Origin: Tubulanus polymorphus
Taxonomy: Eukaryota; Nemertea; Palaeonemertea; Tubulaniformes; Tubulanidae
Length of the DNA: 64,000 nucleotides
Direction: 5' to 3'
NCBI RefSeq assembly: GCF_964204645.1
Contig: NW_027437450.1
Span: 1-64,000, forward strand
The position numbers and the translations under genes are program-made. Each line of letters starts with the position of its first letter. Positions within the stretch are counted from its first letter, which is position 1. The notes beneath the pieces are model-generated. The model was not told the DNA's origin. It made no database searches and saw only the letters and a list, made by a program, of their open reading frames with translations. Below, in pieces: positions 23,249 through 35,355 of this stretch.

Positions 23249-24291
23249 ATGATCATTGCATTTTTGTGTAAGTATTTTTTATTATAGAAATACTGCGATT
23301 GCGTGAGTAATTCTCGACTAACCCCTATTTTGTGATAACCTGTGGTTGGATTTTTTTCAAGTTGTAGCAGTTCTCGGCGTCACGTTCGCGAGTTACACGG
23401 CCGAATATTACCTGAAAACGTGTAAACATCATTGCATCACTGAATCAAATAAAATTTCTAATCACAGATGGAGGAATGTGCTGTTACGACAGTGTGAAGG
23501 GTACGTTAAGTTTTCTAGTCGGCATTTAGTAAAATATCTCAGACGTGATCGGGTGTACACCGCTTTAATCGCTAATTCCTTATGAGGCAAGCCGTAGGCA
23601 ACAACGGTTACCGGGCTTAGACTCGAACCCCGACATTCCCATGCGTTAGTTCCCGTAGTATATTTGTATTTTGTATCTAGGGCCAGTAGCTAACTATTTT
23701 TGAGATGGCGTTTTGAATTTCGATCCGTCAGCAATGTCGGTCGCTGAAAAATAAAGTTTTAAATGCCTTTTTCTGCTGCTAGGTGGCGCGCTGGGTCCAT
23801 CTAAGGGTAAATAGTATATTATGTACATAAGTGTGAGCCCAGTTTCTTAAGTTTCAAAGGCTTTAATGACCGTTTACATAATTAATTGTAAATACTGTTT
23901 TTGTCCTCCATGAAAATGGTTGGAGTGTAATAAATATTCGTAGTATCATCAGCATCGACCCCACTATTAACGAAGCTAAAGCAACTGAAAGACGGACAAG
24001 ACGGACGGACAGTACATACAATAAGGGTCTCAATGAAGCCCGAAAATCATTAACGCATCTATCGATATCTAGTTCTAAATTCTGGCTTTACATAACGTAA
24101 TTTGCGCAAAAATAATTTGTCTATAGATTTAGATGATGTTGAATGAGATTTCTAATCACTGAATTTATATTTCCAGCGAGTGTAAGACCATCGCTCATTG
24201 TGTTACGTTAAACTGCCCGGTAGTGATGCAGACCCAATCTGAAATGGATAAATGTATGGTGGATTGTCAGCGTATTTTGTCCCCATTTTGA
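23249..24291 (+). CDS. Secreted cysteine-rich helical-hairpin-like peptide, gene B2
   Basis: Coding exons 23249-23267, 23362-23500 and 24177-24291. Exon borders match B1, but six bases are missing after the ATG, so the protein starts MIIAFLF without the K-S pair. The hydrophobic core of the signal peptide remains, but the positive N-region is lost. All eight cysteines are kept. Compared with B1 the first loop is less basic (NHRWRN), and VMLIC becomes VTLNC. The 3' flank with the polyadenylation signal is deleted about 12 bp after the stop, so messenger 3' processing is in doubt. It may be a weakened or dying copy. Confidence 0.72.
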
Positions 24292-24587
24292 ATTTGCACC
24301 GACACTACTACACTACATTAGAATAGATTATCATTCTAGTTAACTCGGACTAACTTTAGTGCAATTAGCCCCTAGAATGTAATGATATTCGTTTTAGTGC
24401 CGGGCAACTGTAGTGCAAGGGCTTCTCGGCAAATTGCAACAACCGAAGATTCTATGACAAGTAACGATCTGCATCAAGTGGTTTGGTCCTCGTTGCTACG
24501 GAATTTCTAATGCCTTACTTGAATGCTCCCTTAAGTGAAAAAGAATAACTAGCTACCGTACACGTCTTTATTTTATATGTACAATCA

Positions 24588-24804
24588 TTTATTCATAAAA
24601 ACATCGTAGATGTTATCGTACGTTTCATTTATTGTCAATCATCTTCCTCTCCCACCACCATAGTATCATCAACTTCATCTTCATCATCAAAATCACTGCT
24701 GTCATCGTCAAATATATCTAAATGATCTTCTTCAGCCGTATTCATCTTAAAAACAGCTAAACACTCTCGAGGAAAATCAGTTTTCTTATTCTGAATCGCA
24801 TTGC
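24588..24804 (-). CDS. Terminal exon encoding an acidic C-terminal tail (partial gene, copy 2)
   Basis: Minus-strand acceptor at 24,805-24,806, about 56 codons from 24804 to a TGA at 24,637-24,635, then AATAAA at 24593-24588. The end reads DDTMVVGEEDD, which continues the acidic tract and is the more natural ending compared with copy 1. No other exon of this gene is recognisable nearby, so it is likely a stranded last exon. Confidence 0.48.
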
Positions 24805-26400
24805 CTGAAAATAAGAATTAGAACAATTTTTTTGACGTTACCATTTAAGATCTCTTACATAAGGCAAAGAAGGAACATTTTTGATAGACCATCTCTCTGA
24901 AACTTTGATAAGGGGTCCAGGGGCACCATGCCCACTTGGTCAAATGCTTGACATTGAGACAATTTAGATATCGATGCTCCCCCTGGTGAACAAATATAGA
25001 AATACCAAGTTTTTCCGCTATTCAATGCCCCCTGATGTCAAGATACAGAATCTAATAAGCTTGACATTCAATACAATCATAAACTCGAGGTCCAGGGACA
25101 TCATGCATTCTTGGGAGGTGGTTTGAAATGTTCAATACGTATCTAACAGATTCAATATTCAACGCCCCCTTGTAAGCATATACAAAAAACCAATGACCTT
25201 TAAACTTGCCACAATCATAGAACATGCTATGAACTATAATTTTGCAAATGGTTATGGTTACAAACCATACCCATGTAGGCCTACCGATAAAATATAGAAA
25301 TATCAAGTTATTCAACAATATCAAATGCCCCCTGAGCCCGGTAACCATGAAACCCGATGAATTGAAACTCAAAACAATCATAGAACATGTCATGAAGTAC
25401 AACTTTGCAATGGATTGTGGTTACAGAATATGCATCGGTACCGATATCAATCAGGAAAATTGTATGATTTTATATTCAGCTCCCCCTGGTGGTGAGAAGT
25501 ATTAATGAAACCCCATTTCCACGGGAGGGGATAAATCCTATGAAGTGCTTAGAATTATCAAATACCAAGACTTTAACTTAACCTGTTGATATTTTCCTCA
25601 AAAAACATTTTCCATCTACGAATAAGGACTTAGATGACACTAAGATTGCGTGACAGTTGACTGATCGAAAAATGTCTGGTAGATCCCTTCCCATAGTAGG
25701 CCTACACCCATCACAAATTCCTATGGTTGCAAGTTCCAATTGGGCTTAAGAGGCCTTGCTTGATAGGCCTATATATTCAAAAGCCCACGAATAGCCTCAA
25801 ATTAAAAAAAAAAGTCAGCAGGGCCTCTACTACTACTACCCGCATTAATAGTTCTACCTAAAAAATGCTATATTTAGCTAGGTAGGGGAGAGCCTGTATC
25901 AAACCGAACGAACATAAATATCCACTGGCCTATCAGCACCTTAAGAAGGTGCCATAAGGCTATAGCTAGGGTAGCTAGGCTATGAAAAAAAAAACAGGTG
26001 CCGGTGGTGGTGGGGAATCGATCCTTTCAGCTTTTACAGGTCTACACTACAGCCCTATTTTCACAACATCAATTTTTCTAGACCGTGACATTTTTCCGTA
26101 TCTTCTCTTTATTCAGTGAGGTGTCAAAGCCTGCATAAATTTGGTTTCTTTGGTTTCCTCTCCCTCTCCCTCTCCATCTCCCTCTCCCTCTCTAGCATTC
26201 ATATGCTATTGGATGGTCGTCCAGCACGTGAGTACCGGTATATAAATTTCTACTGGTGGTGAAAAATATTGCAGCTTTCGTTTAAAGTGGAAGTTTTGGG
26301 TCACGCCGTGTATTTGTTAAGCTCTCTGTCTGTATAACAGTGGCTGCAGCGGCGGCTCACCTGACTATATTTCACATGCAGACAGGATACCACGCTGGAG
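24805..26400. other. Spacer with CTCF-core-like repeats, block 2
   Basis: Counterpart of 9,240-11,650. GCCCCCTG-type motifs lie near 24,977, 25,027, 25,327 and 25,481; the one near 25,165 is altered. The hexamer microsatellite is reduced to about 40 bp at 26,155-26,193 and the hAT-like MITE is absent. Two overlapping ORFs near 25,052-25,505 come from the repeats. Confidence 0.5.
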
Positions 26401-26410
26401 ACCAGTCGAC

Positions 26411-28221
26411 ATGAAACTAACATTTCCATCGCCGCCGCTGTTGATGTCACTGCCGCTGCTTATCGTGTTGTTCAGGTTTCCTGTCGCACTAGGTACGTTC
26501 ACAACAAACAAAAATGCAAAAATACGAATTAAAAAAGAATAAAAAATAATAAAAAATAATAATTCAAAAGAATTTAAAGGATAAAATACAAAAATAATTG
26601 TGGGTTTTATCTTATTGGCATAAGAGGTCTTCACGTGAACACTTAGTCTATTTGATACTTGCCATACAATAACAACGTACGGAAAAACAGAAAGTTCACG
26701 AACTTGCAGGGTCTGTCATTGTCCGTGTTTGATCATCAATATGACTTCATTACTCGTAACAGTACACGACTGTTAGACCTCTTTCCTTGAGAGGACACTA
26801 ACTAAAATGTATTCTTCCAGACTTCCTATTGTAAAAACGACTATCCGTTCTCAATTTCAGGTGCAAAGACAAACGAGGAGGCGCCGCATCGCGCTCAAGT
26901 ATTGATCCTAGGCGCAGGCGCTGCCGGTATTTCAGCCACTAAATATCTACACGATCACGGAGTCAAAGACTTCGTTATCATTGACGCCGAGAACCGAATC
27001 GGGGGCAGAGTGAAAGCTTCCGAGTTCGGTGGTAAGATAGTCGAACTTGGAGCAAATTGCGTTCAGGGTACTGACGGTAACCCGCTGTGGGATTTGGACA
27101 AAAATACAAAATGGCCGGCGTCGTTTCGAATTACGACAGTTACGTCACGCGTGACGTCGACGGAAATGACGTCACAAGTGTTTCGGACGCGGCGTTCCGG
27201 AAGTTCGCCAGGGCAAATCGAGTTGTCGACCGGATTCGCGAGTTTCGTCAGAAAAACAAGATGGCCGACGTTCCGCTGAGGGCTGCTTTACGGTACGGCG
27301 GCTGGCCGATGCGCAGGACGCCCGTGGAGGACGTCGTCGAAATGTTTGACGTTGATTTCGAGTTTGCTGTCCCTGCTGACGAAATGACCGTTCTTTATCA
27401 ACCGGCTTTGCAGGAGAATTACAAACAAGAAGATTTCTTCATCACCGATCAGAGAGGGTTCGGTTATATACTGGAGCAATTAGCAGACGAATTCCTAACA
27501 GACGGCGCCACCAGACGACTCTATCTCAACGAAACGATAACGCGGGTTAGTTATGACGGTCAAGGTGTCAAGGTCAAGACTAAGTCCGGAAAGACCTTCA
27601 GCGGTGACTACGCGATCTGTACGTTCAGTATCGGAGTCATGCAAAGCAACGCCGTCAAATTCGTACCCAGATTTCCCAAAAATAAGCAATTGGCATTTAA
27701 CAGTTTCACGATGGGAACCTACACGAAAATATTCATTTAACGCCTCTGCGCAACGATTCTGGGACGAAGAATATATTCTGTACGCACATCCGACCAGAGG
27801 TTACTACGCGATGTGGCAGAATCAGGAAGCCGTAGGTCTCCATCCGGCTGGTACGAATAAACTTCTAGTTTCTGTATTCGACGACGAAGCTGATCGAGTA
27901 TCCCGTCTGCCCGTAGCGACTGTTAAAGCTGAGTTAACCGCCGTATTGCGAAGCATGTACGGAGCGCAGGTGCCCGAACCCGTTGAGATCCTGGTACACG
28001 ACTGGCATACTAACCCTCTCTATTACGGCTCCTTCTCCAACTGGCCCCCGTGGATGTCCGCTGATACGCACGCTCTGATGGGCGCTTCTTTAAATCATAC
28101 GTTGTATTTCGCGGGTGAAGCGTACTCGGCCGGATATTATGGTTATCTTCACGGAGCCATGCATTCCGGAAACCAGACAGCGCAACAGATAATCTCCTCA
28201 ATGGGACTAAAATCAGCGTGA
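26411..28221 (+). pseudogene. Secreted flavin polyamine-oxidase-like gene, broken copy 2
   Basis: Exon 1 (26,411-26,492) encodes the same signal peptide as copy 1, and exon 2 starts at 26,861. The FAD-binding LGAGAAG and ENRIGGRV motifs, the ELGAN motif, a full middle domain and the C-terminal LYFAGEAYSAGYYGYLHGA motif are all present, but in three frames. A one-base loss near 27,097-27,099 (after GNPLWDL) shifts the frame. A four-base loss near 27,737 (attcattt versus attcatgcgattt in copy 1) then creates an immediate TAA. The length otherwise fits a secreted polyamine oxidase of about 500 residues. Unless the assembly is wrong at both places, this copy is inactive. Confidence 0.85.
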
Positions 28222-28548
28222 ACCTCCAACTCTGACACAACTTATCACATTCTCACATTCCTATTCATATTCTATTCAGTAAATCTAAAGGTGAATTAAG
28301 AAACCGTAGTTTTTTGTTATTTATTTATGAATTCTAGTATTTGTCGAGAGGCGGTTTTTGATGAACGGGGGTTTGAACCCGGCCGTGGATGCGGATTCCA
28401 TCCAGAAGAGTGTCAGCATCGTGTTTGTAGTGCGCGCGTGCTCAATTGTATTTCAATTTATTTATTTATTTGAACAATTCACTTCATGATAAAGCATGGT
28501 TTAGACATTAACATGAAAATTAATAATCGTATCGGTATTGAAGAGGCA

Positions 28549-28617
<69 letters not shown>

Positions 28618-28931
28618 GCCACAGACATATATAAATATATATATATATATTATATATATTATGCTTTCATAAGACTGCCTCCTCTTCAATATATTACATA
28701 TATATACATATTTCTACGATTTCAAAAATAATACACGACGAGAAATATGTTCACAGTTCGTCCGTAATTTGCATGTTGCTGCATGAGGATACCAATCGTC
28801 AGACGTAAGACAGACAAAGATGAGTAGCGCGGATAGATATCGTAAACTCGACGCTCCATAGAACTGGCTCAGTTTGCGCGAAGGAGGAAAACTTCAAGTT
28901 ATTTCTCAAACGCTCGTGAGATTTATATACG
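28222..28931. other. Junction and (AT)n region upstream of broken GPCR
   Basis: Homology to the block 1 oxidase 3' flank ends at about 28,350. A short non-shared stretch follows, with a tRNA-like GGGTTTGAACCC, then (AT)n tracts at 28,549-28,712, then the GPCR 5' flank. No gene. Confidence 0.5.
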
Positions 28932-30152
28932 ATGAGAAATTTAACGCTACCTCCGCTTACGCCGACACGGCCACCACCTCTGACGCGGCCGCCACCTGCG
29001 ACACTGCCGCAGTTTATCAGGGCATTCTTACATTTTCTTCGTAATTACAGTGTTTATAAGCGCATTGATTTCGCTAAAGTATTGCTCGTGGATCCGCTGG
29101 GAAGCGTTTAACTTTCTGACGATCATTTTACTGATAAGGTGTCGCAGATTTCAGTCGGTTCGTTACACGTTCCCTTATCTCATAACTTTAGCGTTTACGG
29201 ATCAACTTGTCGTGTTGTTTGGTTTAAGAACATTCGCTAACACCTTTATGATAACTTTTATCTACGAATTAGGATATTATCCGGAATGTAAGAGTTGGAT
29301 GGTGTTTGAAAGTAAAGAGGCAAGTGCATTATGTCCTTCGATTTACTATTACTGGTACTATTTCTATCGTGTAATAGAACGGAATATTCCGATATGTTTC
29401 ATCGAGTATTTGTTCAATAATCAAGCGATCACTGTGTCTAATTATATCATCGTTGTGATTTCTATCGAGAGATTTCTCTCCGTTCGTTTTCCTTTTTTCA
29501 CATGCAACATTTCACAGAAACTCGACGTAGATTCACCGTAATAATTGTAGTCGTTTTTGCGACAATACTAAACATGGATTCACCGATATCTCATGGTCGA
29601 ATAGTTTTTTTAAGGGGTACCCAACAGTTCACCTGTAATACCCGTTATAACGACTTAAACATTGTCATTTTTACAACATACAGATCTGTTGCGGTATTTA
29701 TTCGGGATATAGTCCCGGCTTTAATTGTAGTAACAACATCAGTGGCAACTGCTAGAATTCGCCGGGGAGGTAAAACACGTATTGGCGCCTCAGTCGGCAA
29801 CAGTCGTCATAAAACTGAAACCAGTAAAACACTTCTAATAATAGTTCTTGTTTATCTGGTACTAGTAATGCCATACGCTATATGTGATTGTTTGGAAAAG
29901 TTGGGCCGTTTGATGTCATTATTAGTGTACAGAATTAATGGCTTCAGAATGACTCTTGACGAAGCCCCCATCATGTTCCTTTTTGTTATGATACTGTGGC
30001 CGTTTTTAACCAAGTTGTTTACGATTCCTCGACAGTGCGTTTTCTGCGTGAATTTCTTTATATACGTTACAACGCTGAGAGTTTTCCGACACAAACTTGT
30101 CGCTGTTTTCCGCCATAACTGTCGCCGAACGATTCCGAGTCAGGCCCAGTAG
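28932..30152 (+). pseudogene. Proline-rich class A GPCR, broken copy
   Basis: Starts MRNLTLPPL with a shorter proline-rich region. A two-base loss in TM1 (gcgtttaac for gcgtgctcaac) gives a TAA at about 29,107-29,110. A one-base loss near 29,497 (tttttcac for tttttccac), after ERFLSVRFPF, shifts the frame again. Between and after the lesions, all TM segments and NFFIY are recognisable. It is more diverged from the other two copies than they are from each other, so it separated earlier. Likely inactive. Confidence 0.88.
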
Positions 30153-30240
30153 TTCAGTCAGTTGGGTAAGGCGTAATGCTGTTGCATTCACTTTCAGTAT
30201 GTTGGGTGGCAAGCGGGTTCGAGTGTTGTTGGCTGCGTAC
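30150..30240 (+). repeat. tRNA-like SINE fragment after broken GPCR
   Basis: The A-box-like TAGTTCAGTCAGTTGG begins at the GPCR stop. The B box has decayed to GGTTCGAGTGT. Sequence after about 30,220 no longer matches the other copies. Confidence 0.45.
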
Positions 30241-30595
30241 GGTGTGTACGAGCTCTTTTATCTGTCGCGGACGTTTGGAGTAATCATGATTACTCCAAGA
30301 GGTTGCTATCGATTGAATCGACTCCATGATAGATAAACTGCGTTGTTCGCTCGTTCTTTCGGTTTGCGGGCCTGCATTTCGTCTGTCCACCAGGAGACAA
30401 CAACATTCTCTAATCGCGAGCGTAAATCATGGCAAAAATGAATAAACCAATCAGCTAGTTTTGTGAAATGCAGATCCGAAGCAAGATAATTCAATCAATT
30501 CAATCACTTCAAAACTACTTGATAGTAAGTGGTCTCTACACTTGATATTTAATGTCGTGATGGTGAAAACTTTAAACAAGGAAATTAACTAACTA

Positions 30596-31090
<495 letters not shown>

Positions 31091-31200
31091 TATATAATAT
31101 ATACACGGCGGGGTAAATCGAAACAGCGCCATATTTAGTTTCCAATTTGTGAAATAAGAGTGATAACCATTATCGCGCGTTGATCTCTTTTTGCCGAGTC

Positions 31201-32181
31201 TTAATCGATCCTAAACGTACGCGACAACGTTTTTCTGAATTGTTCGTTTACGATCGAGTAAAGTATGAAATTAACGCAAGAATTGAAAATCGACGAAACC
31301 GCGTAAATCTGATTGATAACATTTTTGTAGAAAACATCCCCGATACCGAACTTACCGAAGAAGCCCGGAATTTCTAGAACAGTGAATACCCCACTCATCG
31401 CGAGCACCATTTTAGTCGCTTTTGTTGGATTTTGCGGTGTCGAGATTTTAGACGCGGAGAGAGTTTTGCGTCGCTTGCTTTTGACGTATAAGACAATAAT
31501 AAGAGCTATGTTTGCCGCGATAACTAAAACATTTGCAAGAATAACGCGGATGATCGGATCTATGTATTTGTTCATAAGTTCGTAGACTAATCTATAGATC
31601 CCAGCGGTGTAATACCTCTCGTGAACAAATCGAAATTCTTTATACTTACTCGATGATCGAATACGCATAGTAATAGGGTAGTAAGCGCATATAGATATTG
31701 ATAGAATACCCGTAACGATGACGAGTGGCTTTAAGCTGCGTTTTACGTGCAGCGGAAAAATGATAGTAACCAATCGTTCGCATTGGATTATGACGGTTAG
31801 AAGATTTCGGAACATTACTAATCCTTTAGCAAACATACTCGCCCATATGGTCATTTGTACCGGGAAAATTCTGTAATTGGGAAATTTCTTGATCGAGTCG
31901 CCGTAACGCGCGTAGTGGATGTAATATCGAATCGGGTTCTGAATGAATTTCGACAGTAAAAACGCGATGTCGACGAGCGCCAGGTATTTCAGTAAATCGA
32001 AGCAGCGGTTTTTAGTTTTCAGTTTGTGAAATACGATGATGACCAACACGTTGAACGCAGCGCCGACTAAAACCAGCGGAGGTGTAATATACGCTATCTG
32101 TATCCATCTGAACTCCCATAATGAATCGTAAACGTAAACTACGGTTTTGTTCATTATATTTTCGAGTTGGTCTGAAACCAT
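31201..32181 (-). CDS. Orphan class A GPCR (FMRFamide-receptor-like), intact
   Basis: A single-exon 326-residue receptor. It has an N-terminal NKT glycosylation site at residue 11, TM1 with N44, TM2 with D71, and CERL (134-137) at the end of TM3 in place of DRY. TM7 has NFILY in place of NPxxY, and a short basic tail follows. The frame is complete, with no lesion and no second copy in the window, unlike the neighbouring receptors. It sits between an inverted remnant and a unique region, so it may be an original resident into which duplicates were placed. The general type is the FMRFamide or orphan neuropeptide-like receptor group; ligand unknown. Start chosen at the first ATG, giving MVSDQ. 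Confidence 0.85.
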   Translation of the reverse strand: MVSDQLENIMNKTVVYVYDSLWEFRWIQIAYITPPLVLVGAAFNVLVIIVFHKLKTKNRCFDLLKYLALVDIAFLLSKFIQNPIRYYIHYARYGDSIKKFPNYRIFPVQMTIWASMFAKGLVMFRNLLTVIIQCERLVTIIFPLHVKRSLKPLVIVTGILSISICAYYPITMRIRSSSKYKEFRFVHERYYTAGIYRLVYELMNKYIDPIIRVILANVLVIAANIALIIVLYVKSKRRKTLSASKISTPQNPTKATKMVLAMSGVFTVLEIPGFFGKFGIGDVFYKNVINQIYAVSSIFNSCVNFILYSIVNEQFRKTLSRTFRID

Positions 32182-34146
32182 TATCTAAACTCAAATACTG
32201 GCATTAGTTCTAATTTGTACGAAAACGCATTTACATTCGCTCCACTTTGGTTCTGCAATCAAATTATCTGAATACCAATTAGTTTCATAGGCGGTAGATG
32301 ATTTCGTCTGGCTTGTGCATTCAAATTCTCACAGGGCAGAAGTCTGAAAGCTGAAACGGGCGAAATTTCTGGAATTCATAAATTCTTTCATTGGCGGCAT
32401 GAAATTATCGAGTTCTATATCTCACGGTGAAGGTCGATCAGTATGAAATTGTATATAAGGATTTCAGTTTTGATAACTCGGAAGTAAGGATTTCGCACAT
32501 AGCGATTGCAATAGCAAACTGACCGGTGAATAATCATTGACGATTTCAGATCAGATTTTGTTTAATTTCTACTTTTTTTAATTGGCGTTTTCTGCTCATT
32601 CGCTGGCAGTCCACACTGTACATCAACCCACGCCTTGTGTCAAGTAAGAGACGATGGAAATTGATACAGTATACATCATGTGGGCAAAATAAGAATTAAA
32701 ATCACAAAAACCAGAAGAAACCAGAGATTTTCAATAACAAATATTTCAAAGGAAAACTATATCTTATTATATCATGGTGAACTGATAATTCGTTTTTGAA
32801 AAAAAGTCATTGTATCATTTTAATGAGGACTGGTAGAATATCTGATTCAGCTCCATATATGTGAAATATATCCGTTATTGAAAAGTTTAAAAGGGTCGAT
32901 CTGATATTATCTAGCCAGTGGTGCTCGTGTCCATTGAACCGCATTATGACAAACTCAGTTCATTTTGTGTCCTGTTATTGTCCTCGGTCTTTGAAATCAC
33001 CTAGTTCGTTCGATTTGTATTCAACTAGTTGTGAGAATTGATTTGTCGAATTCGGATAGGATAGAAAACAGATAGATATGTGTATAGCCAGTACAAGCGC
33101 CTACATCTGTGAGCAAAATACCGAGGTATTCCGCATGGTAACGGGTTATAATCCCCCCCAGTAAATATCCCCCCAATAAATATCCCCCAAAATTTGATTT
33201 CACAGCTAAATTCAATAAAATACTTCAAAATTCTATCTTGAAAAATGGTTTTCAAAAATTTGAAATTTTCCGTGGTGTTATTCACAATATTCGCCAAACA
33301 ACGTGCTTAAAAATTGACATTATTCTCTGATTTTTAGCAAGCAACATGCATAAGAAATGATATTATCGCAGTTGTTTTGAAAATCCCTATAAGTAATATT
33401 TTATTATAAGTAATAGTAAAATATCTATGTACCCTAAATATTATTGTAAAAAGTATTATCTATTTCATTTAGGTTTTACACTTAAGTTTGATAGAAAACT
33501 GAACTTCGATTTTGACCATGAGAATTTTACCTGGGGGGATTGTTACCATGTGGGATTGTTGCCCCTGGGTGGTTCTTACTTGGGGGGGGGGGGGGGGGTT
33601 GAGCTAACACTCATTTCGCATTTCAACGTGAAACAAGAACGCCTGGATGACATGGTCTAACTTGCTTTGAATCACAGATGAGCCGTCGGAAGGAATTTTT
33701 CAGTGGCGAGGCTTATTTCTGAAGGGGTCTGCCCCCCCCCCCCCTAGAAAAACTTAGAAAATTCAATCACTGGAGATGCGTTTTAGGGCCATTTCACGGT
33801 CTCATTCACAGAAGCATGAGAAGCCGTGAGCCAACCACCTAATACAGAGAACGACCAGCTGCTACGCGGTACAGCGCGCTTTTAAAAAAGATTTTGTTAA
33901 GCAAAAAAGTGGGCCCCTGCCACCCCTGTTCCGACGACCCTGAATCATCAAGTTAAATTTAAAGTTTTCTTGTTTTTAAGAATATTTTTAGATAGTGCCC
34001 TCGGGACCTGATCGATGCTGACGAAACCAACAAATCGACAAATAACTGAGTTGCACGTGTTACGTGATTTATGGTATTTCAACTCCTTTTCTAAATGTCA
34101 AACTTAAGTTGTATCGGGTTTAAGCTGAAAAGATTAGTGTAGAAGC
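32182..34146. other. Single-copy region, no gene recognised
   Basis: Not matched elsewhere in the window. Contains G-rich and C-rich homopolymer runs (33,580-33,598; 33,732-33,745) and short ORFs without features. May hold the promoter of the minus-strand GPCR. Confidence 0.4.
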
Positions 34147-34411
34147 ACAGGGGCTTGTAAACTGGCTTGGATTTTACTTCCGGGTTGTTGATAATCTCGC
34201 GAGAATGGGGCTAAATTTAAACTGCAAATAAATTCAAAATATCACAGAAATACCTCTTGTTGATGTTGTTTATTTATCCACTATAGAGTTTCGATAAACA
34301 ATTAGCTTTTAAGGATCAGTATCAGCGGGCGCGACGCCTTACTATATTAAAATAACAAGGGATGAAACGGCTTCGCTTTTGCCTGTAACCGTATTGATGC
34401 GGCGGAAACCA
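34147..34411. repeat. Inverted copy of the TCTCGCGAGA element at a duplication border
   Basis: Reverse complement of 13,350-13,614, including TCTCGCGAGA at 34,195-34,204. At 34,412 the sequence becomes collinear with 14,239 onward, so the element marks the left border of the block 3 duplication. Confidence 0.75.
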
Positions 34412-35355
34412 CTATTTTGCCATACATTAAACTTGACCCAAAAATTCAAATTAATGGTCCAATCGTTACCCGATGCACGAGTTTATCAGACGGTTTATTG
34501 ATGGCTACTGAAAGAATTAGATAATTCCTGGACGGTTAATGAATTTTTTGGTTGTTCGTTTGTTTGCATGCGCTCCGATGATTAATAACCGACCACGACA
34601 GCAATCACAACGTGGTTTGAAAGCATCCTCCGTAGGTCAAGGTCAGGGGTATCATCGGGACTGCTGTTTCGACTTCCCATTTGATAGAAATTCATCGAGC
34701 TCAGGAAAAACAAATTTGCAAATTTCCAGACGCGAAATGGAGCCTGACACTGGTGGTTCAAAACGTTGTCGCTTAAACGCGTGACTCAATTGAATAAGTT
34801 CATGTTCTTCTTTTTTCCATCGAAAAAAGGGGATAAACCTCGATTTTAATCGATTCGATTCGTCGGAAACAAAAAAAAGGGGTTCGATTCTCGAAAATCG
34901 ATCGGAAATCGAAGCACGTACAGCTGGATGGAATGGTTCTGGATATTCAAAGTTATGCCGCGGCTTTAGTAGTGAATATATATAGTTTGAGTTCATCTCA
35001 TATTGTTGCATCAAACCACGAAATAGAATATATATATATGGAATATATATATATATATATATACATATTTCTGCGCGTGATTTCAAAAATAATACACGAC
35101 GAGAAAGTTCACAGTTCGTCTGTAATTTGCGTGTTGCTGCATAAAGCCGACAGATTCGAAGCGCGTTCAACAACCATGTATGGAAAGAACAGGGAGTGTC
35201 AATCTGAAGAGGATACCAATCTTCAGACGTAAGACAGACAGAGATGTGTAGCGCGGAGAGATATCGTAAACTCGATGCTACATAGAACTGAATCAGTTGA
35301 TTCGAAGGAGGAAAACTTCAAGTTATTTCTCAAACGCTCGTGAGATTTATATACG

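Noticed and set aside
28350-28400. GGGTTTGAACCC resembling a tRNA T-arm
   Set aside because: No acceptor stem or other arms can be drawn; it may be a decayed tRNA-derived repeat at most.
31382-31585. Plus-strand frame over the GPCR at 31,201-32,181
   Set aside because: It is a shadow of the real minus-strand receptor.
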